From Bacteroidales bacterium (GTDB taxonomy: Bacteria; Bacteroidota; Bacteroidia; Bacteroidales; P3), in contig JAFWZP010000034.1 in assembly GCA_017522255.1 (NCBI GenBank), positions 1 through 41,488 on the forward strand: a DNA stretch of 41,488 bases, written 5' to 3'. The notes under the pieces are model-generated. The model was given only the letters and a program-made list of their open reading frames with translations. It was not told the origin of the DNA and did not search any database. Numbering within the stretch: position 1 is the stretch's first letter; each line of letters begins with the position of its first letter. A program made the translations under genes and the position numbers. Of the stretch, positions 23,790 to 33,800 are shown one piece after another.

Positions 23790-24875
23790 ATGAACAAGAA
23801 AAGAAAAAGGAGAACAACAATGAAAATATCTATAATCGTATTGGCAGTGCTTACCGGCGGAGTGTTTGGCTTTATGAACCAAAAAAACTTTGGCAAACAG
23901 CCCCGAGGCGAACGGCTGAAACGCATAGAAGCATCGCCCAACTACCGCGATGGCAAGTTTCACAACCGCGAAGCCACACCGCAGTTTACCGGCAAGGACA
24001 AGAGCAGCCGGAGCTTTATAAACCTTATCCGAAACACAAACGCCCACACCAAGCCCCCTATGGAGATAGCCACAGTGAAAACCGACCTACACCTTTTGGA
24101 CAGCAACGCCAACGTGATAGTATGGTTCGGACACTCGTCGTACTTCATTCAGCTGGACGGCAAGCGTTATCTTATAGACCCCGTGTTCTACACCGCATCG
24201 CCCGTATCGTTTATACAAAAACCATTCAAAGGCACCGACAGCTACAAGCCCGCCGATATCCCCGACATCGACTACCTGATAATAACCCACGACCACTGGG
24301 ACCACCTCGACTACAAGACCGTAAAAGAACTACGCCAACGCATAGGCAAGGTGATATGCCCGCTTGGTGTAGGCCAACACTTCGAACATTGGAAATTTGA
24401 CGTAAACAACATAATAGAAATGGATTGGGACGAAGATGCACAGCTTGCCGACGGCATAAGCATACACTGCCTCACCGCCCGACACTTCTCCAACCGTGCC
24501 CTCAAACCCAACATTACACTATGGGCATCATATATGCTGGTATCGCCTTCAAACACAATATATATTGCCGGCGATGGAGGCTACGGCCGACACTTTAAAG
24601 AGATAGGCCTCCGGTTCCCAAACATCGACCTGGCAATAATGGAAAACGGACAGTACAGCGAAAACTGGAAATACATACACCTAATGCCCGAACTGATGAC
24701 ACAGGCAGCCAAAGACCTAAACGCCAAACGTGTGCTTACGGGACACCACCTGAAGTTTGCACTATCGCAACACCCGTGGGACGAGCCATACCGCAATATC
24801 CAACAAATGCAAGCCGACTCCATAGCAGTACTAAACCCAATGATTGGCGAAGTGATAGATTTAGAAACCAATTAA
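23790..24875 (+). CDS. Metallo-beta-lactamase-fold hydrolase (NAPE-PLD/UlaG-like), membrane-anchored
   Basis: 361 residues. A basic N-terminus and a hydrophobic segment (about 11-27) form a signal anchor. The MBL fold follows: WFGHSSYFIQLDGKRYLIDPVF (about 112-133), the metal motif THDHWDH (about 166-172), a second-site histidine in CLTARHFSNR, an acidic residue in YIAGDGGYG, and the final GHH near 319. The spacing matches the N-acyl-phosphatidylethanolamine phospholipase-D-like branch. The substrate cannot be told. Two starts are possible: 23790, giving a strongly basic N-terminus, or 23820, which has AAGGAG eight bases upstream. I kept the longer form. It sits 20 bp after kamC and may be co-transcribed, ending at the terminator at 25102. 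Confidence 0.85.
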   Translation: MNKKRKRRTTMKISIIVLAVLTGGVFGFMNQKNFGKQPRGERLKRIEASPNYRDGKFHNREATPQFTGKDKSSRSFINLIRNTNAHTKPPMEIATVKTDLHLLDSNANVIVWFGHSSYFIQLDGKRYLIDPVFYTASPVSFIQKPFKGTDSYKPADIPDIDYLIITHDHWDHLDYKTVKELRQRIGKVICPLGVGQHFEHWKFDVNNIIEMDWDEDAQLADGISIHCLTARHFSNRALKPNITLWASYMLVSPSNTIYIAGDGGYGRHFKEIGLRFPNIDLAIMENGQYSENWKYIHLMPELMTQAAKDLNAKRVLTGHHLKFALSQHPWDEPYRNIQQMQADSIAVLNPMIGEVIDLETN

Positions 24876-24884
24876 AATACCTGC

Positions 24885-25095
24885 AAGGCAATTTATAAAA
24901 ATTACTTTGAAGGTGATATGTGAAATACCGACTTCGGTTAAACCACAATATTGCTAAGGAATGTAATGCTTGCCTTAGCTATTCCAAGTGTTAGCAACTT
25001 CAATGAAGTAGACAACGCAAAGTACGCAAAAGTTTTAAAGAATAATTCTTCTAATTTACTGAAACGTGGAATTTTTAGGAGTCACCTTGTAGGCG
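24885..25095 (+). repeat. Dispersed non-coding element (plus-strand copy)
   Basis: Begins GCAAGGCAATTTATAAAA and ends GAAACGTGGAATTTTTAG. The interior contains GTGAAATACCGACTTC and GCAAAAGTTTTAAAGAA. Homologous to the minus-strand copy at 6820-7100 with many changes. A fragment (GCGAAATACCGACTTC) also occurs at about 39312-39330. Confidence 0.65.
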
Positions 25096-25101
25096 CCTTA
25101 T

Positions 25102-25143
25102 AAATCCCCAACCACTTTATTGAGGCCGGGGATTTATTTATTT
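25102..25143 (+). terminator. Terminator after the kamBC-hydrolase gene set
   Basis: AAATCCCC (25102-25109) pairs with GGGGATTT (25128-25135), followed by ATTTATTTT. It lies 14 bp before the stop of the convergent gene at 25157, so it could serve both strands. Confidence 0.8.
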
Positions 25144-25156
25144 TGCGAGTAAATTC

Positions 25157-25960
25157 TTACAATTGAAATATAATACCCACTTCCAATTCAGAAGTATTAA
25201 TCTGTGCCGAATTATATTCTTTGATAAGATTGTTATTATCATCTAAATATCTAATCTTAAATAAAGAATGTTGTATGGGAGAATATGAATACGATACAAA
25301 TGGTTTTAGCGTAAACAATCCGTATGGTATCTCAAATTGTATTCCTACCAATCCGAAAAAATCTACCGAACGTTCGTAATACAAACCCGTTTCGCCATGA
25401 GTATCTTCGATGTCGTTGTAATAAAACGGCAAATTATGTGTTCCTCCCAAACCTAAGAAACAAACACCCATACCACCTACAAATTCTATACTTGATCCTG
25501 TGCGAGTAACCCAACGATAATTGCAAGTTACGGGTAATGACAAGTCGCTAAACGTTAGATAAATGCCATCGGTAGTTAATCCCACAAGTTCATCTGTTAT
25601 ATACTCAAGATGCATTTCGCTGTTGCGATATTTGTATTTTAAACGAGCTTCCATCGACCAATTGTCATTGAAACGATATTGATAGTCGAAAAACAGACTG
25701 AAAAAACCTGTCTCGTGCAATCTTAAGGTACAATATCCGGGTAGTGATTCGAAGCCGCTGACTTCACGCCGAAAACTATTAACCAATCCTTTGCTATCCA
25801 AAAGAGTTGTAGAAACTCCCAAACCAAACTCATGACGTTTGAGGTTAAAAGTAGGGCATGGATAACGATTTTTTCGGGCAGAAACGCCATCTGACAATCC
25901 TAACATAACTATTGATACTATTATCAACAATCTTTTTAATTTGTACGTATTCATATTCAT
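25157..25960 (-). CDS. Predicted outer-membrane beta-barrel protein
   Basis: 267 residues, not recognised by name. The N-terminus has a Sec signal peptide (KLKRLLIIVSIVMLGLSDGVSA, cleavage about residue 28). The mature part alternates polar and aromatic/hydrophobic residues, with barrel strands such as GFFSLFFDYQYRFNDNWSMEARLKYKYR and GLFTLKPFVSYSYSPIQHSLFKIRYL, and the C-terminus ends in LEVGIIFQL, the usual pattern for the last barrel strand. This is consistent with a small OmpW/Opa-sized barrel (8-10 strands). It is monocistronic and AT-rich. No neighbour suggests a substrate. Confidence 0.8.
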   Translation of the reverse strand: MNMNTYKLKRLLIIVSIVMLGLSDGVSARKNRYPCPTFNLKRHEFGLGVSTTLLDSKGLVNSFRREVSGFESLPGYCTLRLHETGFFSLFFDYQYRFNDNWSMEARLKYKYRNSEMHLEYITDELVGLTTDGIYLTFSDLSLPVTCNYRWVTRTGSSIEFVGGMGVCFLGLGGTHNLPFYYNDIEDTHGETGLYYERSVDFFGLVGIQFEIPYGLFTLKPFVSYSYSPIQHSLFKIRYLDDNNNLIKEYNSAQINTSELEVGIIFQL

Positions 25961-26086
25961 TTTTATTATTTCAACTTTAGTATTTGAGAAATAGTATAAT
26001 TATATTGCTAATAAAGAGGCTACAAAATTTGCATAATTAGCAGAAATCAACATTTTTGTAATTGTAACTTATCAACATAACAAAAA

Positions 26087-26341
26087 CTAAAATCTACCCC
26101 CCGTAGCTATTGCAGAATGGATTTCATTTACTATTTCAGGTTTCATCATGATGGCTTCTGCCAATTCGTATGCTATTTGCTTTGTAGAAACAGTTTCTTT
26201 CAGAGTTTTTGTTTCATATTGAAAGTTGTTGTTGCCTGATTGGAAATCGTCATCTTTGTTGCAAGATGTAAATGTGGCTGTTCCTGCTACTAATACAGTT
26301 GCTACTACTGCTAAAAATGTTTTATGTTTAATACTATTCAT
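26087..26341 (-). CDS. Small predicted lipoprotein
   Basis: 84 residues. A hydrophobic signal (TFLAVVATVLVAGTATF) is followed by the lipobox-like TSC-NKDDD, giving a lipidated cysteine near residue 27 and an acidic stretch after it, typical of Bacteroidota lipoproteins sent to the surface. The mature part (about 57 residues) is not recognised. Short, but the signal is convincing. The possibility that it is the remnant of a larger gene cannot be excluded. Confidence 0.7.
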   Translation of the reverse strand: MNSIKHKTFLAVVATVLVAGTATFTSCNKDDDFQSGNNNFQYETKTLKETVSTKQIAYELAEAIMMKPEIVNEIHSAIATGGRF

Positions 26342-27265
26342 ATTACTCCTATTTTTAGTACCATCCTACATTGAATATTTGCATTTTTATTTTAATAGGA
26401 CAATATGATTTATAAATTCATTTTAGTACATAGGCATCAATGCCTATTCTCCGGTATTTTCTAAGTTCTTTTTTACGTCATAGGTTCAAATATTTAAAGT
26501 GTTTCACAATTGGCATAATCCCAAAAATTATGCATTAATTTTGCGAAGCATACAATAAATAGTATTGTAGGACGTTTACAGATTTGTCAAGCTAAGGTGC
26601 TTTGTCGGGCAAAGGTGAAGCGTTTCGTGCTTTGTTTTTAGCCTCATTCCTTGCACTTGCACCTCTTTTTTGTCGTAGCCTTGCGGGTGTATTTCGCTTT
26701 ACCATCATTGCAAGGCTTTTTATTTTCGTTTCATCGGTCTTTATTTTTATTTATTAATCTTGTTTATTTTGCATTGGCGTGTTTTTCTTATAAAACTACC
26801 TCTGCCGTGCTGTGGCGCAAGTGCCTATCGGCACCTCTTTCGCCTAAAATTGAATCTGTTTTTTCTATTTTCGATTGCAAAGATAATATGTTTTTCTGAA
26901 CTGTGCAAGTGTCAAATCCTTAGATTTATTACCAAATCCTTATATAATTTGTGAGTATTTTTGCAACAATGATGGTTTTGTCTGTTACAGATGTATGTAA
27001 TATTCGTAGTTTCAGAGATATAAAAACATTTGAAAAATATTTGAGTATTTGATAATAAAAAGTGGCAAAAACGTGTATTTTTGCCAAAAATATTTGGATT
27101 TTATTTCAAAATACGGCAAAAATAGTAGTTTTTTATTCGAGAAAAGGGAGCAAATTTTGCGTTTTTACACCCAGTTTTTACTACCAAACACCAATAAGAA
27201 ATCTATTTTTTTTGCATATAAATATCTAATAATTGTGTATATATAAATATGGAGTGTTGCCACCG
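26342..27265. other. Gene-poor intergenic region with hairpins
   Basis: About 0.9 kb without a convincing coding sequence. Visible structures: a terminator-like hairpin on the plus strand (AGCCTTGC 26677-26684 with GCAAGGCT 26710-26717, then T-rich), the hairpin GTGCCTATCGGCAC (about 26822-26835), a complementary pair AAGGTGCTTTG/CAAAGGTG (about 26594-26617), and a minus-strand promoter-like site TAtcTTTG at 26885-26878 with CTTG 20 bp upstream. These could belong to an unannotated small RNA on either strand. The 26930-27240 part is very AT-rich with nothing recognisable. Confidence 0.4.
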
Positions 27266-27296
27266 TTTGGATGATAAGAAAATGTATGTATCTTTG
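27266..27296 (+). promoter_or_regulatory. Promoter of the AraC-family regulator gene
   Basis: TTTG (27266-27269), 19-bp spacer, TAtcTTTG (27289-27296). The start codon at 27329 leaves a leader of about 25 bases. Confidence 0.85.
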
Positions 27297-27328
27297 CATC
27301 CTCGTAACGATAAAAAACTTTATAATAT

Positions 27329-28213
27329 ATGAAGAGTAAAGAAAGTATACTTGAGATAGATGAACAACGTCGAAAAGAGATGGCATTTATGGATAAAGAT
27401 GGCAATAATTTCTTTTCGGAAAAGATTTCGTTGGTTATGGATTTTTCTCCTTACATAGAGGAAATGGAAGAACCTCGCTACACTCCCGAATACCGAATAG
27501 TGTATCTGAAAGAGGGAACAGCCGTACATTCCATTAATTATGAAGACTATAGCCTTAAAGGAGGAGATATATTTTTGGTATCGCCCTATAACATAGTTTC
27601 GCTAAAAAGAGCAAGTGAGAACTCTGTTCATCAGATGTTGGCAATAGATATGCCCAAGCTTCAATATATGAGGATTCCTACTTACCATCCCATAATGGTG
27701 AACCTTTCGGACAGCGACAAAGAGATAGTGGAGCATACTTTCAGTATCATCAGCAATATTATACGTAACCGCGGACCGCAAAACAATAGTTTGGAAAAAA
27801 TAGCCATATTGCTTATATCCATGATAATAGATGTTGAGACCGAAACAAGCCAGCGTTTGGAGCACAAACAGTTAAGCCGCGATGAAGAGATAACAGAGGA
27901 TTTTAAAATTATTTTGGCTACAGAAAATGTAGTAAACCGCAGTGTAAAACACTATTCCGACATTATAGGAATAACCGACACATACCTTAGTACCATTGTA
28001 AAAAGGGTTACCGGTAAGACGGTTATGCACTGGATAGACCAAAAAACGGTGTATTATTCCAAGCTGATGTTGCAAAACAAAGAAGTACCTTTGGAGAGAG
28101 TTGCTATCCAATCGGGTTTTAAAACGGTGGCACAGTTTTGTAGGTTTTTCAAAACAAAAACCGGCATCACTCCAACCGAATATCGCAATGGACTGAAAAA
28201 GCTACCATATTAA
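27329..28213 (+). CDS. AraC-family transcriptional regulator
   Basis: 294 residues. The C-terminal 100 residues (about 192-290) are the double helix-turn-helix of the AraC/XylS family: HYSDIIGITDTYLSTIVKRVTGKTVMHWIDQKTVYYSKLML, then VPLERVAIQSGFKTVAQFCRFFKTKTGITPTEYR, the canonical second HTH and exit motif. The N-terminal part (about 55-110, YRIVYLKEGTAVHSINYEDYSLKGGDIFLVSP) is a cupin-like sensor domain, ligand unknown. It is monocistronic with its own promoter and terminator. The adjacent genes do not reveal its regulon. Confidence 0.92.
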   Translation: MKSKESILEIDEQRRKEMAFMDKDGNNFFSEKISLVMDFSPYIEEMEEPRYTPEYRIVYLKEGTAVHSINYEDYSLKGGDIFLVSPYNIVSLKRASENSVHQMLAIDMPKLQYMRIPTYHPIMVNLSDSDKEIVEHTFSIISNIIRNRGPQNNSLEKIAILLISMIIDVETETSQRLEHKQLSRDEEITEDFKIILATENVVNRSVKHYSDIIGITDTYLSTIVKRVTGKTVMHWIDQKTVYYSKLMLQNKEVPLERVAIQSGFKTVAQFCRFFKTKTGITPTEYRNGLKKLPY

Positions 28214-28224
28214 TTTGTTTGTTT

Positions 28225-28263
28225 AAGGCTTAATGTTCTTCAGACCATTAAGCCTTATTTTTT
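28225..28263 (+). terminator. Terminator after the AraC-family regulator gene
   Basis: AAGGCTTAATG (28225-28235) pairs perfectly with CATTAAGCCTT (28246-28256), loop TTCTTCAGAC, then ATTTTTTT. Confidence 0.92.
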
Positions 28264-28285
28264 TCCAACACCATATTGGCATTCA

Positions 28286-28388
28286 CAACCCTGCGGTTTA
28301 GGCATCGAAACTCCCATACTTAGGGGGCAAAACCATGGGAGTTTTGGGGCAAAAGTATGGCACTTACGGGTCGTAACCTGCAGGGTTG
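28286..28388. repeat. Nested and competing inverted repeats between convergent genes
   Basis: Outer stem CAACCCTGC (28286-28294) with GCAGGGTTG (28380-28388). Inner stem AAACTCCCAT (28308-28317) with ATGGGAGTTT (28335-28344). A third pairing CCATACTT (28314-28321) with AAGTATGG (28353-28360) overlaps the inner left arm, so the two are mutually exclusive. GGGGCAAAA occurs twice (28323 and 28346 areas). Confidence 0.7.
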
Positions 28389-28443
28389 CGAACGGGAAGT
28401 TGTAGAGTTCATAGTCAACAAGAACAAATTGGTGATGTGCAAA

Positions 28444-28492
28444 AAAAACATACAAATAAAGCGAAGGGGAATAGTTTATCCCTCCTTCGCTT
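28444..28492 (-). terminator. Terminator after recN
   Basis: AAGCGAAGG (28459-28467) pairs with CCTTCGCTT (28484-28492). Read on the minus strand it is followed by TATTTGTATGTTTTTTTT. Confidence 0.75.
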
Positions 28493-28564
28493 GCATATCT
28501 GTTATACCGGTGCTACGTAGAGCAGTCAAACCAACAATCAACAACTGACAATCACGTTCAACCA

Positions 28565-30220
28565 CTAACCGTTCATAAGCTCACGAGCTGTAGCTAATGC
28601 CGATTCGGTAACCTTGTCGGCCGAAAGCATTTTGGCTATCTCCTCCACCCTATCGTTTGCCGTAAGGCTTATCATCTGCGATAGAGTGCGGTCGGCTTCC
28701 ACTTTTTTATACACCTTGAGGTGGCTGTCGGCTTTGGCAGCTATCTGAGGAAGGTGGGTGATGGCAAACACCTGAGTGGTTGCCGACATACGCTTCATTA
28801 TGCTTCCAACCTTCGAGGATATTTCGCCCGAAACGCCTGTGTCTATCTCGTCGAATATAATGGTGGGCAATAGCGAGTTTGATGTTATCAACGATTTGAT
28901 GGCCAGCATCACCCTCGAGAGTTCGCCACCCGATATTACCTTTCCTATCTCGCGTAGCTCGCCCCCTTTGTTGGCGTTGAACATAAAGGCCACCTCGTCG
29001 CAACCCGTAGGCATAAAACCAGCGGTCTGCGAAATATCCACCCTGAAGTTGGCATCTTTCATACCCAAATCGGACAGTATGGGCTGTATTTGCTTTTGCA
29101 ACAAAGTGGCAGCCTCCTTACGCAAGGCGGTAAGTTGCGTTGCCAAAGCATTCAGTTTCTTTTCCGAAAGGGATAGTGCTTTGCGAGCTTCTTCTATCCT
29201 GCCATCGAGCGACGACACCATTTGCAACTTATCGTCCAAGCTGTTTTGTACTTCCAATAGCTCGGCTATGGTGTTCACTCCATGTTTGGTTTGCAGCCGA
29301 TAGATAGCATCCAAGCGTTGGGTTACCTCCTCTTGACGCTGAGGGGAATATTGTATTTCTGAATCTATCGACTCTATTTCCGAAAGTATGTCACGCAGTT
29401 CTATAAGGCACGAGTCAAATCTATTATACAGTTCGCCTATAGATGAATGGTAGGCAGCCACCTTAGAGAGCAATGTTTTGCACGACTGCAACCTCGACAC
29501 TACCGCATCGTCGCTATCGTCGCAAGCCACTATCACAGCCATCAAGTTGCTTTTTATGCTTTCGGCATTAGCCAGCAGTGTCTGCTCCTGTTCCAGTTGT
29601 TCCTGCTCTCCGTCCTGCAATTGCACTTGTTGCAACTCGTTAAACAAAAACTGATGATAATCGAAGTCGGCTTTATCCTTACGTTCTTGCTCTTCGAGGT
29701 TGTGGAGTTCGGTTTTCAGTTTCTTATACACATTGTATTCTTGCTTATAGCTGTTCTTGCAATCTTGCGAGCTACACATAACATCGAGTAACGACAGCTG
29801 GAAGTCTGAATTTTTCAGTGTAAGCGTTTGATGTTGCGAATGTATATCCAAAATATAAACCCCAAGCTCCTTCATTACCTGTAGCGAAGCCGGAGTGTCG
29901 TTGACAAAAGCCCTGGATTTGCCCGATGGTTGTATTTCGCGACGTAGCAACAAAGTATCGTCGTAATCCAAATCATTATCATCAAAAAAGGACATCAAGT
30001 CCAAACCCTTTATATCAAATGTGGCTTCTACCACACATTTCCTATCCTTTTCAAACAGCACCTGCACATCGGCCCTTTGGCCCAGCAGCAAGCCCAAAGC
30101 ACCAAGTATTATACTCTTGCCCGAACCGGTCTCGCCCGTAATGGTGGTAAAGCCCTTGGCGAAATTTATATCCAACGATTTTATGAGTGCGTAATTTTCT
30201 ATTGTAAGATGTTGTAACAT
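28565..30220 (-). CDS. recN: DNA repair protein RecN
   Basis: SMC-like ATPase acting at DNA double-strand breaks. 551 residues, normal length. N-terminus MLQHLTIENYALIKSLDINF and Walker A TGETGSGKSII (29-36 for GETGSGKS). Two coiled-coil arms lie at about 150-380. The signature region VISGGELSRVMLAIK, Walker B PTIIFDEIDTGVSGE and ITHLPQIAA complete the ATPase. All motifs are intact. It starts 5 bp after the stop of the Sua5/YciO-like gene, so the two form a tight pair with shared transcription. Confidence 0.96.
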   Translation of the reverse strand: MLQHLTIENYALIKSLDINFAKGFTTITGETGSGKSIILGALGLLLGQRADVQVLFEKDRKCVVEATFDIKGLDLMSFFDDNDLDYDDTLLLRREIQPSGKSRAFVNDTPASLQVMKELGVYILDIHSQHQTLTLKNSDFQLSLLDVMCSSQDCKNSYKQEYNVYKKLKTELHNLEEQERKDKADFDYHQFLFNELQQVQLQDGEQEQLEQEQTLLANAESIKSNLMAVIVACDDSDDAVVSRLQSCKTLLSKVAAYHSSIGELYNRFDSCLIELRDILSEIESIDSEIQYSPQRQEEVTQRLDAIYRLQTKHGVNTIAELLEVQNSLDDKLQMVSSLDGRIEEARKALSLSEKKLNALATQLTALRKEAATLLQKQIQPILSDLGMKDANFRVDISQTAGFMPTGCDEVAFMFNANKGGELREIGKVISGGELSRVMLAIKSLITSNSLLPTIIFDEIDTGVSGEISSKVGSIMKRMSATTQVFAITHLPQIAAKADSHLKVYKKVEADRTLSQMISLTANDRVEEIAKMLSADKVTESALATARELMNG

Positions 30221-30225
30221 AGTTT

Positions 30226-30846
30226 TTAAATATCTATCTCTCCTTTACCGTAACGTATTACTTCCAAATTGCCGTTGCTACAATCTACCACCGTAGATGG
30301 AATGTCTTGGCCAATGCCTCCATCTATTACCATATCCACCCTTCGGTGAAACAGTTCATGAATAAGTTCGGGATTGGTAAGGTATTCGCTTTCCATGTCT
30401 TCGTTCTCCACCCTTACGGATGTAGCCAGCATAGGGTGACCAAGCATTTCCAATATGGCATGAGTTATAGGATTGTGAGGCACACGCAAACCAATGGTTT
30501 TATTAGGGTTTTGATATATACGAGGTATGTTGCCGTTGGCATCCATTATAAAAGTGTAAGGTCCCGGCAGGCAGCTACGCAACAGCTGATAGCTGTCCTT
30601 GTCCAGAGGTTTGGTATAGTCCGAAAGCTGACTTATATCGGTGCAAAGCAACGAAAACTTGGCCTTACCCAGCGATGTACCTTTAAGCAGAGCCATATTT
30701 TCCACAGCCTTCTTGTAGTTCATACTACATGCAAAAGCATACAAAGTGTCGGTAGGAAGCACTATAATTCCTCCATTTTCCAAACATTTCACCACTTTAA
30801 GAACATCTTGATAATTAGGGTTCTCGTCGTATATCTTTAGTATCAT
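30226..30846 (-). CDS. Sua5/YciO/YrdC family protein, probable threonylcarbamoyl-AMP synthase
   Basis: 206 residues of the YrdC fold. Motifs: GGIIVLPTDTLYAFACSM (about 25-42, substrate-binding start), KGTSLGKAKFSLLC (the KxR..SLL motif, here with Lys in place of Arg), SCLPGPYTFIMDANG, TIGLRVPHNPI, and ATSVRVENED. TsaC/Sua5 makes threonylcarbamoyl-AMP for the t6A tRNA modification. The YciO branch is of less certain function. The altered KxR motif and the length of 206 place it nearer YciO-type proteins. If the genome has no other copy it could be the t6A enzyme. It lies 5 bp upstream of recN. A TAtcTTTG box at 30867-30874 may be its promoter. Confidence 0.85.
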   Translation of the reverse strand: MILKIYDENPNYQDVLKVVKCLENGGIIVLPTDTLYAFACSMNYKKAVENMALLKGTSLGKAKFSLLCTDISQLSDYTKPLDKDSYQLLRSCLPGPYTFIMDANGNIPRIYQNPNKTIGLRVPHNPITHAILEMLGHPMLATSVRVENEDMESEYLTNPELIHELFHRRVDMVIDGGIGQDIPSTVVDCSNGNLEVIRYGKGEIDI

Positions 30847-30866
30847 ATATCAATTATTTTCTCTTG

Positions 30867-30874
30867 CAAAGATA
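30867..30874 (-). promoter_or_regulatory. Possible -7 box for the Sua5/YciO-recN pair
   Basis: TAtcTTTG on the minus strand, 20 bp from the start codon at 30846. No TTTG-type -33 element is found at the expected spacing. Confidence 0.45.
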
Positions 30875-30881
30875 AACAAAT

Positions 30882-33800
30882 TTATTGTATTATGGTTACA
30901 TCGCCTTTAAAACTTCCTTTTTGGTTGTCTTCGCACACAATATCGCAAGTATACATATACACCCCTGACTGACATTTTTCTCCCTTATAGGTTCCGTCCC
31001 AACAATCGTTGATGTCGTTTGTTTCGAACACCTTTTCGCCCCAACGCGAAAATATTGCAATATGAAACTCGCGTATCCATTCGCCACGGAAACACATTTT
31101 GTCGTTCACACCATCATCGTTTGGCGAAAAAGCATTGGGAATAACAAGATTAGGCTGTCCACATATAAGTTCTATCGAATTTATCTTCAAAGTATCAATA
31201 TATTTACATTTGTTGGTATCTGTGGCAGTAAGAGTATATATAGTTGTATCTGTTGGATAGGCCAATGTAGTATAATTATAAGGCTCGTCCACTGTTTCGG
31301 AGGGTGTCCATAAATAACTCACAGTCGGTATTTGCGTTGCCGAAAGGCGTACCGATTCGCCTTTGAATATTGTATGCTTGTCTGCCCATACCTCTATCGA
31401 GTCGAATGTATGTATTTGATGCACTTGTACCGTATCTGTCAACATACAACCCATAGCGTCGGTTACAACAAATGTGTATATTCCGCTACACAAATTTTGT
31501 ATATAGCTATCTGTTGCTCCGTTGTTCCATTGATATGTATAAGGTTCGGTACCATCTGTAACATCTATAGATATAGTTCCATCGCAATCTCTGCTGTTGC
31601 ACGATGGCACAGATGTTTTAGATGCTTTAAGTTCGTTTTTTATACCCAATGGTATGGTATCGTACATCACACAATTGTCTCCATACTCTATTCTAACTAT
31701 GTATATACCTATACAAAGATTGTTACGCACCGTATCACTACTATAATTATCGAGCCATTGCACTGAGTATTCCCCTTCGTAGCCATAAGGCATGGCTATG
31801 GATATGCTGCCATCGCATACCTCGGCACACCACGTCGGTTCTACAACCTTTCTTATTTCCAATGGTTCGGTAACAGGCACCGTAAAGTTTGTAGACGCTA
31901 CACAGCCTTTCGAATCCATAACCGTTAAGCTATGTTCGCCGGCACAAAACATTGGCGATAAAGTATCTTCCACATTATCCCATATATATATGTAATCGGG
32001 TGTACCATTATTTATCGATAATTCAACCGTAGCATCGCACTTACTATAGCACGAGGGAGGTATTACTTCGAGGTCGAGAGTCATAAGGTTAAAGTCGGCC
32101 AATATACTATCCACACCTTCGCAGCTATCACTATTCACCACCTTTACATAATAATATATAGGTGTATCTACATATATATTAATATTAGGCACAGTCATAT
32201 CAAAGTTTAAAGTATCGGAAAAATCACGTTGTGTAGACCATTGGTACGACACTATATTGCTATCATCATCTGTTTCGATAGTAAAAAGCAACGGGTTGAT
32301 ACACGATAACGAATCGTATACTATGTTTGTTTCTATAACATGAGGAAGAAGTGTTTGCAACATTGTATCTATACAGATGCCATTATCTACCAATAAAGCA
32401 AGAGTAATAGGATTTGTAAAAGTAATATAAGGATTAGCTATAGTACTATCACTCACCTCGCTACTCAACCATCGGTAAGTATATCCGGCTATGGGTTGCA
32501 TACCGAGTTGTACTATATTGGTTCGGCAAGCATATATGGTGTCTAATGTAGAAGTTCCATTGCCCAACACTACCAATTCTTTTGTAATGGTATCGGATTT
32601 CCAACAACCTTTTTCAATTCTTGCAATAAGTGTTACTTGATATACACCAGGCTGTGTGTATATATGAGTAGGATTTTCTTCGGTAGAATAAGTACTATCA
32701 CCAAAATACCAATAATAAGTATCGCCTCTACTATAGTTTTGAAAAGTAATGGTATCGGGACTGCAACCGGCAGTTGGAATCATAAATTCTGCCACAGCAA
32801 AATCGTCTATTATATTCATTTTAAATATACCGTTGTTGCAGTTCGAACTGCGATTTACTGTATCCCACGCACCACTCGTAGTAGGGAAGTTTTGAGTACC
32901 CGAACAGCTGGCACAAACCGATTGGTACAACGTTCCTTTTTTATCGAAACGGCTGGTACCACCGTCCACATGGTCGCCACCGCCATCGGCTTCGGTAAGG
33001 TGCACCTCGCCAAAGAATGTGGCATACTCCAAAGCCGACGCATCGTCTTTCATAGCCATAATGTAAAAGTCCTGCCCATCAGTAGCGTCCTGTATGGCAT
33101 GCAATGAAGTTTGCATACCTGCAGTGCCGTAGGTGTTCCACGTTATTATTTCGCCATTGATATTGTATCCACAAAAGTCTCGTCCCCAACCTGCACAATA
33201 CACTTTGTTACATATATCCACAGCAAAAGCAGTAGGACTGATATTGGGTCGACCTGTACCTGTGCCAAACACAGTACTCCACACCAGAGTGTCCAAATTG
33301 GGTTTGAAACGAGCCAACAATTGTCCGCTATTAGGTGTGTTATAGTTGGCATTATATATCATAGTGCTACCATAGGCTCTTGTCTGTCCAAATATATAGA
33401 CATCACCGGTTTTTGCCACCCTCACAAAATAAGCTTGGTCGGTGGAATCGGAACCATACAATGTCGACGACATAAGCTGTGTGCCATGATAAGAAATTTT
33501 GCTTATAAAACAATCGGCACCACCACCTTCGTATGCGGTTTGATAGGCATTGGAAGAGGTAACAAAGTTGGTAGAATTGGTTCCACCTGCCACCAACAAG
33601 TTATAATCTTTGTCGGTATCGATAGAAAATACCGCATCATCGCCACTGCCTCCTATATAGCTACTCCACAAAAGATTGCTTAGGTTATAATCCAGTTTAA
33701 ACACCACGCCATCTTGTTGTCCACCATAGTTTGGTTGAAAACAACCCTGTGTAACGGGAAAATTGTTCGAAAAAGTGCATGTACCAACATATATATTGTT

